Shown here: piece after piece, positions 38,129 to 45,806 of the stretch
How positions within the stretch are numbered: the stretch's first letter is position 1
Layout: every line of letters starts with the position of its first letter
Program-made: the position numbers and the translations under genes
NCBI GenBank assembly: GCA_016218765.1
Contig: JACRCZ010000074.1
Span: 1-64,000 of the forward strand
Length of the DNA: 64,000 nt
DNA from: Deltaproteobacteria bacterium
GTDB lineage: Bacteria > Myxococcota_A > Polyangia > DRWM01 > JAAZOP01
Direction of reading: 5' to 3'
Notes under the pieces: generated by a model
Database searches by the model: none
What the model was told of the DNA's origin: nothing
What the model saw: only the letters and a program-made list of their open reading frames with translations

Positions 38129-38557
38129 ATGCGGATGGACAACGTCGGCATCGTGGTAGAATCCCTCGAAGACGCCATCTCTTTTTTCGCCGAGCTTGGC
38201 CTCGAGCTCGAAGGGCGAGCCACGATCGAAGGAGACTGGGCCGAGCGTGTCACCGGACTGCGCCCCATGCGCGTCGAGATCGCCATGATGCGCACCCCCG
38301 ACGGCCACAGCCGGCTCGAGATCTCGCGATTCCTGACCCCGCCTGCGGTCGCCGATCATCGGAACGCCCCGGTGAACGCTCTCGGCTACCTGCGCATCAT
38401 GTTCGCCGTGGACGACATCGACGAGACGCTCGCCAGGCTTCGCAAGCGCGGCGCGCAACTCGTCGGCGAAGTGGCCGAGTACGAGGACATGTATCGGCTC
38501 TGCTACATCCGCGGCCCCGAAGGACTTCTCATCGGTCTCGCCCAGAAACTCGGCTGA
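38129..38557 (+). CDS. VOC-superfamily (glyoxalase-like) protein lacking typical metal ligands
   Basis: 142 residues with the two beta-alpha-beta-beta-beta modules of the VOC fold (MDNVGIVVESLEDAISFFAEL; YLRIMFAVDDIDETLARL; GPEGLLIGLAQKL). In metal-dependent members the first strand starts with His, the third module with His and the last with Glu. Here these places hold Asn5, a Leu/Arg near 88-89 and Gly136; only Glu64 in RLEIS remains. It may therefore bind a ligand rather than catalyse with metal. GGGAG lies 7 bp ahead of this ATG; a GTG at 38111 overlapping the previous stop is an alternative. Confidence 0.8.
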   Translation: MRMDNVGIVVESLEDAISFFAELGLELEGRATIEGDWAERVTGLRPMRVEIAMMRTPDGHSRLEISRFLTPPAVADHRNAPVNALGYLRIMFAVDDIDETLARLRKRGAQLVGEVAEYEDMYRLCYIRGPEGLLIGLAQKLG

Positions 38558-38918
38558 CGCCCGTGTCAGGCGAATTTCGCACAGGGGGATCCCGTCGCCA
38601 CGCCGGGTGACGCGTCCCAGGCGCCGATCGACGTCTCCACGAGCCCCAGGCCCGCCTGGGAGGGGACTTGGACCCAGGGCTACGGACAACTTCGCCATCC
38701 TCAACAACACGGCGCTCGCGTCGCAGGCCCTGGCGGGGCTTGTCGGCATCGCGAAGGCCGAGAGGCGGGGGGAATCCAGTGGGGCACAAGGCGGCACGGG
38801 GTACGAGGGCGGGATCGGGCGGGCGGGGCGGATGCGGGGCCGGATTCCCGTGGGGGCGCCGGACGGGCTTTCCCGCCAGGAACTTGCCGGGCGAGCCGGG
38901 CCTGCGTAGGTTCCGGGC
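38558..38918. other. 361-bp gene-free stretch
   Basis: No supported gene. It contains a compact palindrome CCCAGGC-CC-GCCTGGG (38645-38660) shortly after the VOC stop, possibly a terminator although no T-run follows, and ends with the promoter at 38884-38912. Confidence 0.5.
38884..38912 (+). promoter_or_regulatory. Predicted leaderless promoter of the small gene at 38919
   Basis: TTGCCG (38884-38889), 17 bp, TAGGTT (38907-38912). The ATG begins 7 bp after the -10, so the message should start at the start codon; no ribosome site is present. Confidence 0.5.
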
Positions 38919-39164
38919 ATGGCCGAACGGATGACATTCGAGGAAATCGAGCGGTCGTTCCCTGGCGAATGGGTCGTGGTAAGGGACTTCGTTCCGGACG
39001 ACTCCAAGATGATCCGGGACGGCGTGCTCGTGGGGCACACGTCGGACCGCGCGGAAGCTCATCGCCTGTTGGGAACGTTCGAGGGCGGCTTCGCCATCTG
39101 GTGGACCGGGCCCTTCTCCCACGATTTCTGCGGGCACCTGCACTTGTACACGAAGCATGGGTAG
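38919..39164 (+). CDS. Small hypothetical protein paired with a retropepsin-like protease
   Basis: 81 residues, soluble: FEEIERSFPGEWVVV, DDSKMIRDGVLVGHTSDR, then an aromatic end with FAIWWTGPF and a His-rich tail. It resembles small proteins described only as hypothetical. It ends 8 bp inside the next gene, a putative aspartic protease, so the two are surely co-translated and may act as a pair, for example as protease partner, substrate or inhibitor. No function can be assigned from sequence alone. Confidence 0.6.
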   Translation: MAERMTFEEIERSFPGEWVVVRDFVPDDSKMIRDGVLVGHTSDRAEAHRLLGTFEGGFAIWWTGPFSHDFCGHLHLYTKHG

Positions 39165-39573
39165 CCTCCCGTTCACGTCGGACGACGGCCTGGTCCGTGT
39201 TCCCGTCCTGGTCTGGGGCTGCGGAAGGGAGCTGAGCAGTCTGAGCTTCGTGGTCGATACCGGAACCCCGCGTACGCTACTCGACGTCGGGGCCGCGGCG
39301 AACCTCGGTTTCAACTCCGAACGCGCGGTCCGTCGTTCTCGTGTCCGCACTGCCGTCGGTTCGGAGGAGGGGTACATCGTGGTTGTGTCTCGCCTTCGGA
39401 GTTTGGGTTGGGAGCGGGGCACCTTCGAAATCGCGTGCCACCAACTCGCGGCAACCGCCCAGGTCGATGGTCTGCTGGGCGCCGATTTCTTCGCGGGCCT
39501 CGTGCTCACCGTCAACTACGCCGCCGGTACCGTGGACCTGGCCGAGCCGGCTCCGGCCGCGAGTCCGGGCTGA
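39157..39573 (+). CDS. Retropepsin-like aspartic protease
   Basis: 138 residues. The catalytic motif FVVDTGTPRTLL with Asp34-Thr-Gly and the later hydrophobic-hydrophobic-Gly stretch (VDGLLGADFF) match single-domain retropepsin-like proteases, which act as dimers with one Asp from each subunit. There is no signal peptide or membrane helix, so it should be cytoplasmic. Its ATG overlaps the stop of the small gene at 38919-39164. Natural substrates of bacterial members are poorly known. The tail is Ala/Pro-rich. Confidence 0.8.
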   Translation: MGSLPFTSDDGLVRVPVLVWGCGRELSSLSFVVDTGTPRTLLDVGAAANLGFNSERAVRRSRVRTAVGSEEGYIVVVSRLRSLGWERGTFEIACHQLAATAQVDGLLGADFFAGLVLTVNYAAGTVDLAEPAPAASPG

Positions 39574-39806
39574 TCCGCCAGACGCGCAGCCGGCAGGGCG
39601 CCCGGCTCGTCTCCTGCTTCACGATGCCCCGTAGGATGTCGAGCCGGTCGGCGGGCGCCTCGGCAGACAGGAAGTCGGGGATGGTCGTCTGCCGTCTCGT
39701 TGAAGAGGGCGCGCGCCGGCCGCCCTCGGTCGAATGGCGGGGCGGCGCGGGAGTTGACCTGTGAGAGCGACTGCGCGAGGCTCGGGGCGCGGCGCGGAGG
39801 CCGATC

Positions 39807-40637
39807 ATGACGAACACGATGGCACGAGCGGCGGGGGGATGGGTGGCGCTGTTCGGCGCCGTTTGCGGCGCCTGCGGACCGTCGACCGCGGCGAGCGTCC
39901 CCCCGCCGGCGACGTCCACGAACCGGGGGCCGGCGGCGGAGCCGTGCGAGGCGTTCCCGACCCCTGTCGCCGTCCGCGACGCGCAAACGGCGATTCGGTG
40001 CTCGTACGCGTCCCTGCTCGCCCGCGGGCTGGAAGACGGCTTCACCTACGACGGCGCCGAGCACCTCGCGGTGCGGTTTCCCTCGGGCGACGAAGGCGCG
40101 GTCGTCGCCATCGGTTTCTCGGGAATCGTTCGCGGGTACCTCTTCCTCTACCGCATCCACGGCGATGCCGCCGAGCTGGTCGCGCTCGACACCGAAGGAC
40201 AGGACTGGGGCATTCGCTCGTTGCAGGACCTGGATGCCGAGGCGCCGCTGGAGATCGTGGACCTGTTTCCTGCCGACCGACGCCACGTCGTCGTCAAGGT
40301 GACGGGGGCGGTGCATCCCGGTACGGGCCTGTGGGCCGACGGGTACTTCGAGCTTCGCGAGGTGACCGACGGCGGGCTTCCCCTGCTCTTCAGCGGGGCG
40401 GAGACGTCGGGCAACTACAACTTCGACGGCTTCGCCCTGCACCGCACCTTCGCCTTCGAGGACCTCGACGGCGACGGAACGAGGGAGATCGTCGAACAGG
40501 GCACGGACTGCGACGCCGTGCAGGACGAAGCCGGCGACTGGCGGGAGGTCGACTGCGCGCCGGTCCGCACGGAACACCGCTGGAACGGCGCGCGCTTCGA
40601 GCCGCCGGGCCCCGGCAACGTCCTGCTCGCGCCCTGA
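39807..40637 (+). CDS. Lipoprotein of unknown function with FG-GAP-like segment
   Basis: 276 residues; ATG at 39807 or 39819. VALFGAVCGAC is a lipobox-like end of the signal. The mature part is beta-rich, with RSLQDLDAEAPLEIVDLF and FEDLDGDGTREIVE, two stretches of the FG-GAP/calcium-binding type, which suggests a small propeller fragment outside the inner membrane. Cys residues near the ends may form a disulfide. No neighbours clarify its role. Confidence 0.62.
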   Translation: MTNTMARAAGGWVALFGAVCGACGPSTAASVPPPATSTNRGPAAEPCEAFPTPVAVRDAQTAIRCSYASLLARGLEDGFTYDGAEHLAVRFPSGDEGAVVAIGFSGIVRGYLFLYRIHGDAAELVALDTEGQDWGIRSLQDLDAEAPLEIVDLFPADRRHVVVKVTGAVHPGTGLWADGYFELREVTDGGLPLLFSGAETSGNYNFDGFALHRTFAFEDLDGDGTREIVEQGTDCDAVQDEAGDWREVDCAPVRTEHRWNGARFEPPGPGNVLLAP

Positions 40638-40920
40638 GCTCGCGCCGCAGACTCGGCTCGGGACGCGCCGCGGCGGCGGCCTGGACGGCCGGCGAGATGT
40701 CGCTGCGGTTCATGTGGAAACGCTCGCCTGGAAGCGCGGGCTTCGGTCGCGTGGCGCGCGAGCCTCTCCCCGTTCCGCGGCCTGGGAGTGTCGCGGGACG
40801 ACACGAGTACCGTGAACCGAACCGCGGCACTCGCGGCGTCCCAAGCCCGCGCTTCTCCGCGGTTGCCTCCACTCGGGCTGCCCGAGGACACGCCGCAAGG
40901 GCCGCCGCCCCCCGACAGGG
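40638..40920. other. 283-bp gap between convergent genes
   Basis: No gene. It includes the shortened inverted-repeat element at 40817-40867. No terminator with a T-tract is seen. Confidence 0.5.
40817..40867. repeat. Short copy of the CCGAACCGCG inverted-repeat element
   Basis: Left end CCGAACCGCGG, right end CCGCGGTTGCC; the ends pair at 9 of 11 positions and enclose about 29 bp. Probably a shortened relative of 15456-15556. Confidence 0.5.
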
Positions 40921-43900
40921 CTAGCGCGGTGCCCCCGCAGGAGGAACGACCCCCAGGCTCTCCAGCCAGGCGTCAACGGCGGCCAGCCCGTCGCGGCCGC
41001 GCACGCGCAGCGCAACGAACTCCTCGCGGGCCCTGTTCGCGGCTTCAAGCGCGCGGTCGCGGTCCGCTCCGGCGGCGATGAGAGCCTGCGCCAGGCCGAA
41101 GCGGGCACGGGCCAGCTCGAGGGCATCGATTCCGCCCTCCTCGAACAGGGAGATGGCGCGATCGAACGAGGCGGCGGCCGCGGCGTGCCGGCCGAGCGCG
41201 AGCTGCGCTTCGCCAACGCCGGCGTGGGTGTAGCCCATCATCGGGTGATCCGGTCCGAGGCTGGCCTTCCCGATCTCGACGGTCCGCTCCTGGGCCGCGA
41301 GGGCCTCGTCCAGCCGTCCCAGGGCGCCGAGCGCGCGGCCGAGGTAGAAGCTCATGGTGGCGGCCATCACGTGGTCCGGACCCAGCTCGCGAACGGCAAG
41401 GTCGTAGCCTTCCTGCTGGATCTCGACGGCCCGAGCGGCATCCCCCTTGAGCCGGCAAGCGTCGCCCTTGCCGAAGTAGAGGGCGAGGCGGTGCTGGACG
41501 TCCTGTTCCGCGGTCGAGGCGGAGACACGGAGGCCCCGGTCGAAGGCGGCGACGGCATCGTCGTACCTCCCGGCGCCCGTCAGGATCTGGCCGTACTCGC
41601 CGAGGATGACGGACAGCGCCGACTGCTCGGTGCCCATCGCGCGCTCGGCAACCGCCAGCGCGCGCTCGAAGAGCGGCAACGCCTCGTCGGCCCGACCCAG
41701 CATGCCGAGCGTCCAGGCATACTCCGACAGGGCGAAGGCGACCTCGGGGTGTTCGGGGCCGAGCGCGCGCTCGGCCATCGCGGCGGCCCGTTTCACGTAC
41801 GGGAGCGACTCGACGTGGCTGCCGAGGTCCTGGTAGACGACGCCGATTCCCTTCACAACCTCGGCCGCGTCCCGCGATTCGCCCCGGCCGGAGCGTTCCA
41901 GGCGGTCGAGCGCCGCGCGAAGGTGTTCGATCGCGGGATCGTGACGTCCCAACCCGAACTCGAGCCAGCCGAGGTTGGCATCCAGGCGCCAGCGGGAGGC
42001 GGACGCGGACCCGGAGCGCTCGATGATCGCCTCGGCGCAACGCGCCCAGAGCCGGGCGGGCTCGACCTGGTTCAGCCGATAGCCCGCGACGTAGACCATG
42101 CGGACGGCGGCGTCGGCGGCGTCCGCATCGTCCCCCGCCGACAGCAACGCCCAGGCGGCGTCGGCCAGCTCCGTCGCGGCTTCCCCGAACTTCGACCCGG
42201 CCTGATGCGCCGCCCCGAGCAGGAGCCGGGCCTCGGCCTCGACCGGCCGGAACCGGCTGGCGCCGGCTTCCCGGAGCAAGCCGGCGGCGAGCGCGACGGC
42301 GGCGTCCGAGCGGTACAAATCGATGAGCGCCCAGCCGCGTGCCGCGCGCGCGCGGATGCTTCGCACCTTCTCGCGCACCGTGGAATCGGCCGGGAGGGAC
42401 GCCCCCCCACCGGCGAGGCGAGCGGGGTCGGCGCAGTCGGCGACGGCAGCCAGCCCCTGGGTGGCGTCGACCGCGTGTTCGACGGTGGACGAGTCCGCCT
42501 CGGCGAACAGGCCGGTGAGGGCGCGAAACTGGTCGAGGCGCTGGACCAGGCACTCGTCGCGGCGCTGGGCGCCGTCCGGGCCGGGGTCGGCGCCGGCGCG
42601 CGCCGCCTCGCACGCGGCGCGTCGCGACCTCGTCCACTCCTGCGCGTAGCCGTCGAGGGATGCCGCGACCCGCTCGAACGTCTGTTCCGCGAACGGCGCC
42701 CGGGTGGCGAGGAACGCCGTGCGCATGCGGGTCCGGACTCCCGCATCCCACACGCCGGCCGGGAGCGCTCCGGCCGCGGAGCAGGCTTCCTCCTGCGTTT
42801 GGCGCCAGGCGAGCCAGGACCAGGCCGCCGCCAGTGCGACCAGCAACGCCGCACCGACCGCGGCCAGGCGTCGCCAACGGGCGCCGCGATCCCTGGTCAG
42901 CTCGGCGACCAGTGCCTCCATCGAATCGAACCGCGCATCCGGCGCCGCCGACAGTCCCCGCACCACGAGGGTGCGGAGCCACGCGGGAACGGAGGACCCG
43001 GCCGGCGGGGGCCGCAGGCGGCCCTTGCGCGCCGAGGCCAGGATTTCGCCGAGGGTGTCGCCGGGATACGGCAGATCCCCGTAGAGAGCCTCGTACAGCG
43101 CCGCGCAGAAGCTGAACTGGTCGCTCCGCGCGTCCACCTCGCCCCCGACGAGCTGCTCGGGCGGCATGTAGGCGGGCGTCCCGAGGATCGCGCCGTGCTG
43201 GGTCAGGTTCGATTCCAGCACGGGGCCCGCGCCCGAGAGCCGGGAGGGCGCCGGCCGGTCCGGCTCGACTCCGGTCAGGGTCGGGGATGACGACCGCCGC
43301 TGCGAGCGAGCGAGGCCGAAGTCGGCGACGCGCACGCGCCCGTCCGCACCGAGGAGGACGTTGCTGGGCTTGAAGTCGCGGTGCACCAGCCCGGCGCGGT
43401 GGGCGGCCGCGAGCCCCCGCCCGGCCGCCGCGAACAGGTCCAGAATCTCGCGTCGCGGCGGGCGGCTCCCCGCGAGACGCTCGGCCAGGGTTCCTCCCTC
43501 GACCATCTCCATGGCCACGAATACCGCATCCCCGAACGCGCCCACGTCGTGCACGGCGAGGACGTTCGGATGGGACAGGCGCGCCATCGCCTGGGCTTCG
43601 CGCAGCATGCGGAGCCGAGCGCCCTCCGGGCCTTCCTCGGCGCCGACCTCGGGACGCATCAGCTTGAGCGCCACCTTGCGGTCCAGCTCGGGGTCGTAGG
43701 CCGCGTAGACCACGGCCATGCCGCCCTCGCCGAGCCGGTCGAGCACGACGTACCGGCCGATGCTCGCGCCCCGCCGGAGGTCGAGCGGCGCGCCGGGCCA
43801 TGTCGGACGCGGGGCGCCGGCCGACACCTCCACCGTCGGCGCGTCGGGCGCGGCATCGGGACGCGCGCGCACGGCTCGCGTCTCCGCCGCGCCCGGGTCC

Positions 43901-43971
43901 GGCGGCAGCGTATCCGCGAGGTCGGCCCCGTTCTTCGGCGGAAGCGGTGTCGGTGCATCCATCCGGGACAT
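40921..43971 (-). CDS. Ser/Thr protein kinase fused to tetratricopeptide repeats
   Basis: 1016 residues. An Ala/Pro-rich N-terminus (~70) leads to a complete kinase domain: GEGGMA at 81-86, Lys103 in VALKLM, HRDFKPSN with catalytic Asp199, DFG at 217-219 and MPPEQ near 270. A membrane helix lies about 370-390 (LAAVGAALLVALAAAWSWLAW). The last ~560 residues are helical, with at least eight TPR units (for example ALGPEHPEVAFALSEYAWTLGMLGRADEALPLFERAL) of the NB-ARC/kinesin-light-chain type. This kinase-TPR fusion is typical of Myxococcota; the TPR part would sit outside the inner membrane and bind a partner. Substrate unknown. Confidence 0.92.
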   Translation of the reverse strand: MSRMDAPTPLPPKNGADLADTLPPDPGAAETRAVRARPDAAPDAPTVEVSAGAPRPTWPGAPLDLRRGASIGRYVVLDRLGEGGMAVVYAAYDPELDRKVALKLMRPEVGAEEGPEGARLRMLREAQAMARLSHPNVLAVHDVGAFGDAVFVAMEMVEGGTLAERLAGSRPPRREILDLFAAAGRGLAAAHRAGLVHRDFKPSNVLLGADGRVRVADFGLARSQRRSSSPTLTGVEPDRPAPSRLSGAGPVLESNLTQHGAILGTPAYMPPEQLVGGEVDARSDQFSFCAALYEALYGDLPYPGDTLGEILASARKGRLRPPPAGSSVPAWLRTLVVRGLSAAPDARFDSMEALVAELTRDRGARWRRLAAVGAALLVALAAAWSWLAWRQTQEEACSAAGALPAGVWDAGVRTRMRTAFLATRAPFAEQTFERVAASLDGYAQEWTRSRRAACEAARAGADPGPDGAQRRDECLVQRLDQFRALTGLFAEADSSTVEHAVDATQGLAAVADCADPARLAGGGASLPADSTVREKVRSIRARAARGWALIDLYRSDAAVALAAGLLREAGASRFRPVEAEARLLLGAAHQAGSKFGEAATELADAAWALLSAGDDADAADAAVRMVYVAGYRLNQVEPARLWARCAEAIIERSGSASASRWRLDANLGWLEFGLGRHDPAIEHLRAALDRLERSGRGESRDAAEVVKGIGVVYQDLGSHVESLPYVKRAAAMAERALGPEHPEVAFALSEYAWTLGMLGRADEALPLFERALAVAERAMGTEQSALSVILGEYGQILTGAGRYDDAVAAFDRGLRVSASTAEQDVQHRLALYFGKGDACRLKGDAARAVEIQQEGYDLAVRELGPDHVMAATMSFYLGRALGALGRLDEALAAQERTVEIGKASLGPDHPMMGYTHAGVGEAQLALGRHAAAAASFDRAISLFEEGGIDALELARARFGLAQALIAAGADRDRALEAANRAREEFVALRVRGRDGLAAVDAWLESLGVVPPAGAPR

Positions 43972-44087
43972 GCCCCATTCACGGTAGGCCGGAGACGTTG
44001 AGGCGATGCGCGCCGGTGGCCGCCCGGCGGAAGGCCGTACCCGACACGGCCGCTTCGCACATCCTCGCGCCGCAACGCCGGCGAAGC

Positions 44088-45011
44088 CTACGACACCGGC
44101 CGCGGCAGCAGCCCGGCACGCTCGGCGATCTCCGGTACGCGGTGCTCCCACTCGATCGCCATGAGGTGCACGCCGGAGACGCCTTTCATCGCCCGCAGCT
44201 CCGCGATCTGCTCGCACGCGATGCGAATGCCCTCGTCCGCGACCTGCTTCTTCGGCACCCCGCCCAGCCGCCGGAGCAGCGCCTCCGGCACGTCCATCCC
44301 CGGCACCTTCTGCTGCATGTACGTCGCCATCGCGACGCTCTTGAGCGGCGTGATGCCGGCCAGGAGGAACACGCGGTCCAGCACGCCCAGCTCGCCGGCC
44401 TGGTCCACGAACTCGGCGAAGCGCTTCATGTTGAAGACGCACTGCGTCTGCACGAAGTCCGCCCCGGCCCGCACCTTCTTCGCCAGCCGCCGCGCCCGGA
44501 ACTGCGGCAGATCCGCGAAGGGGTTGGCCGCGGCCCCCAGAAAAATCCGCGGCGGCGTCTCCACCGGCCGGCCGGAGAGGAACTTCCCGTCGTCCCGCAT
44601 CCCGCGCACCGCCTGCAGGAGCTGCAACGAATCGATGTCGTAGACGCTCTTCGCCTCGGGATGGTCGCCGAACTCCTGCAGGTCGCCCGAGAGGCAGAGC
44701 AGGTTGCGAATGCCGTTGGCGGACGCGCCGAGCACGTCGGCCTGCATCGCCAGCCGGTTCCGGTCGCGGCAGACCATCTGGTACACCGGCTCCAGGCCCT
44801 CCTGAAGCGCGATCAGCGACGCGCCCCAGCTCGACATGCGCACCACCGCGGTCTGGTTGTCCGTGACGTTGACGGCATCGACCCGCCCGCGCAGGAACGC
44901 CGCCTTGCGCCGCAACGCCTCGACGTCGGCCCCGCGCGGCGGCCCCAGCTCCGCGGTGAAGGCGAAGTGCCCCGCCCGCAGGACGCGCTCCAGGTTGCTC
45001 CCGGCCTTCAT
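44088..45011 (-). CDS. metF: Methylenetetrahydrofolate reductase, MetF family
   Basis: 307 residues. A (beta-alpha)8 barrel with the family landmarks: FAFTAELGPPRGAD at the first strand (conserved Glu), VNVTDNQTAVVRMSS, NLLCLSGD, and GADFVQTQCVFNMKRF for the FAD/folate pocket. It reduces 5,10-methylene-THF to 5-methyl-THF. It is shorter than the aerobic NAD(P)H enzyme is with its partners, and a MetV-like Fe-S protein lies at 49347, so it may use ferredoxin like the anaerobic MetFV enzyme. Its start overlaps the stop of the MoaD-like gene (ATGA); it is the last gene of the five-gene operon. Confidence 0.9.
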   Translation of the reverse strand: MKAGSNLERVLRAGHFAFTAELGPPRGADVEALRRKAAFLRGRVDAVNVTDNQTAVVRMSSWGASLIALQEGLEPVYQMVCRDRNRLAMQADVLGASANGIRNLLCLSGDLQEFGDHPEAKSVYDIDSLQLLQAVRGMRDDGKFLSGRPVETPPRIFLGAAANPFADLPQFRARRLAKKVRAGADFVQTQCVFNMKRFAEFVDQAGELGVLDRVFLLAGITPLKSVAMATYMQQKVPGMDVPEALLRRLGGVPKKQVADEGIRIACEQIAELRAMKGVSGVHLMAIEWEHRVPEIAERAGLLPRPVS

Positions 45012-45298
45012 CCGCCGCCCACCAGCATCGTGATCGCCAGCACGTCGCCCTCGCCCAGCGGCCGGTCGAGCTGATCGCGACGCAGCCAATCCCGGTTGTT
45101 GTGCACGATCTGGAACGACAGGTCGAGCCTCCCCTGGTCGTCGAGCAGGAAGCGGCGGAGCCCGTCGCCGCCGCGCGCCGCGAGCGCACGGACGGCGTCG
45201 GCCACCGTGCCGCCGTCGACGTCGAGCGGCAGCGACCTTCCGCCCGCGAGCTTCGCGGCATTGGGCAGCCCGAGGAACTCGACCGTCACGCGGATCAT
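45008..45298 (-). CDS. MoaD/ThiS-family ubiquitin-like sulfur carrier
   Basis: 96 residues. Beta-grasp pattern: VTVEFLGLPNAAKLAGG, DGGTVADAVRALAA and the end LGEGDVLAITMLVGGG, finishing in Gly-Gly as sulfur carriers require for adenylation and thiocarboxylation. MoaD-like proteins build the dithiolene of molybdopterin; small MoaD-like genes are frequently found next to aldehyde ferredoxin oxidoreductases, which need tungstopterin. It overlaps the ferredoxin gene before it and metF after it by ATGA. The role in making the cofactor of the neighbouring AOR is an inference. Confidence 0.82.
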   Translation of the reverse strand: MIRVTVEFLGLPNAAKLAGGRSLPLDVDGGTVADAVRALAARGGDGLRRFLLDDQGRLDLSFQIVHNNRDWLRRDQLDRPLGEGDVLAITMLVGGG

Positions 45299-45795
45299 CG
45301 CCCCGCCAGCAGCTCCGCGCCGGAGCGATCGGCCTCGAGCAGCCGGCGCGCGGCGACGCGGCCCTTCCCGATGCCGACGTCGCCCGGCTCGGCGTACGTC
45401 ACCGCGTGGACCTCGCAGAACCTCGCGCACTGCGGCTCGCCCTCGCACAGGTCGCACTTGATCACCTTGCGCTCCGAGGGGACGAAGTGCATCGCCCCGA
45501 ACGGGCAGACGGAGACGCAGGTGCGGCAGCCGATGCACTTGTCGTAGTCGACGGCCACCGCGCCCAGCGCCTCGTCCCGGGCGATGGCCTTGGAGGGGCA
45601 GGCCTTCTGGCACGGCGCGTCCTGGCACTGCTGGCAGGCCATCGGGACGTAGACGCCCTCGCCCTCCCACTTGATGACGCGGATGCGGCTCTTGGTCGGG
45701 TTGGAGACCCCGTGGTGCCGCACCGCGCACACCAGCTCGCAGAGGCGGCAGCCCGTGCACTTCTCGTGGTCGATCTGCAGCAGCTTGTGGCTCAT
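45295..45795 (-). CDS. Polyferredoxin, DMSO-reductase beta-subunit (HycB) type, 4 x [4Fe-4S]
   Basis: 166 residues. Four cysteine groups: CTGCRLCELVC at 13-23, CQQCQDAPCQKAC, CIGCRTCVSVCP and CDLCEGEPQCARFC. This is the pattern of the electron-transfer subunits of molybdenum and tungsten enzymes and should carry four [4Fe-4S] clusters. It lies 11 bp downstream of the AOR gene and most likely takes electrons from it. Start fixed by the Met preceding SHKLLQIDHEKC. Overlaps the MoaD-like gene by ATGA. Confidence 0.92.
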   Translation of the reverse strand: MSHKLLQIDHEKCTGCRLCELVCAVRHHGVSNPTKSRIRVIKWEGEGVYVPMACQQCQDAPCQKACPSKAIARDEALGAVAVDYDKCIGCRTCVSVCPFGAMHFVPSERKVIKCDLCEGEPQCARFCEVHAVTYAEPGDVGIGKGRVAARRLLEADRSGAELLAGR

Positions 45796-45806
45796 GGCGC
45801 GCCTCC

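Noticed and set aside
39574..39806. Possible gene remnant on the minus strand (about 39590-39740, reads TTIPDFLSAEAPADRLDILRG)
   Set aside because: The short stretch looks protein-like, but it has no start, no ribosome site and no recognised family.
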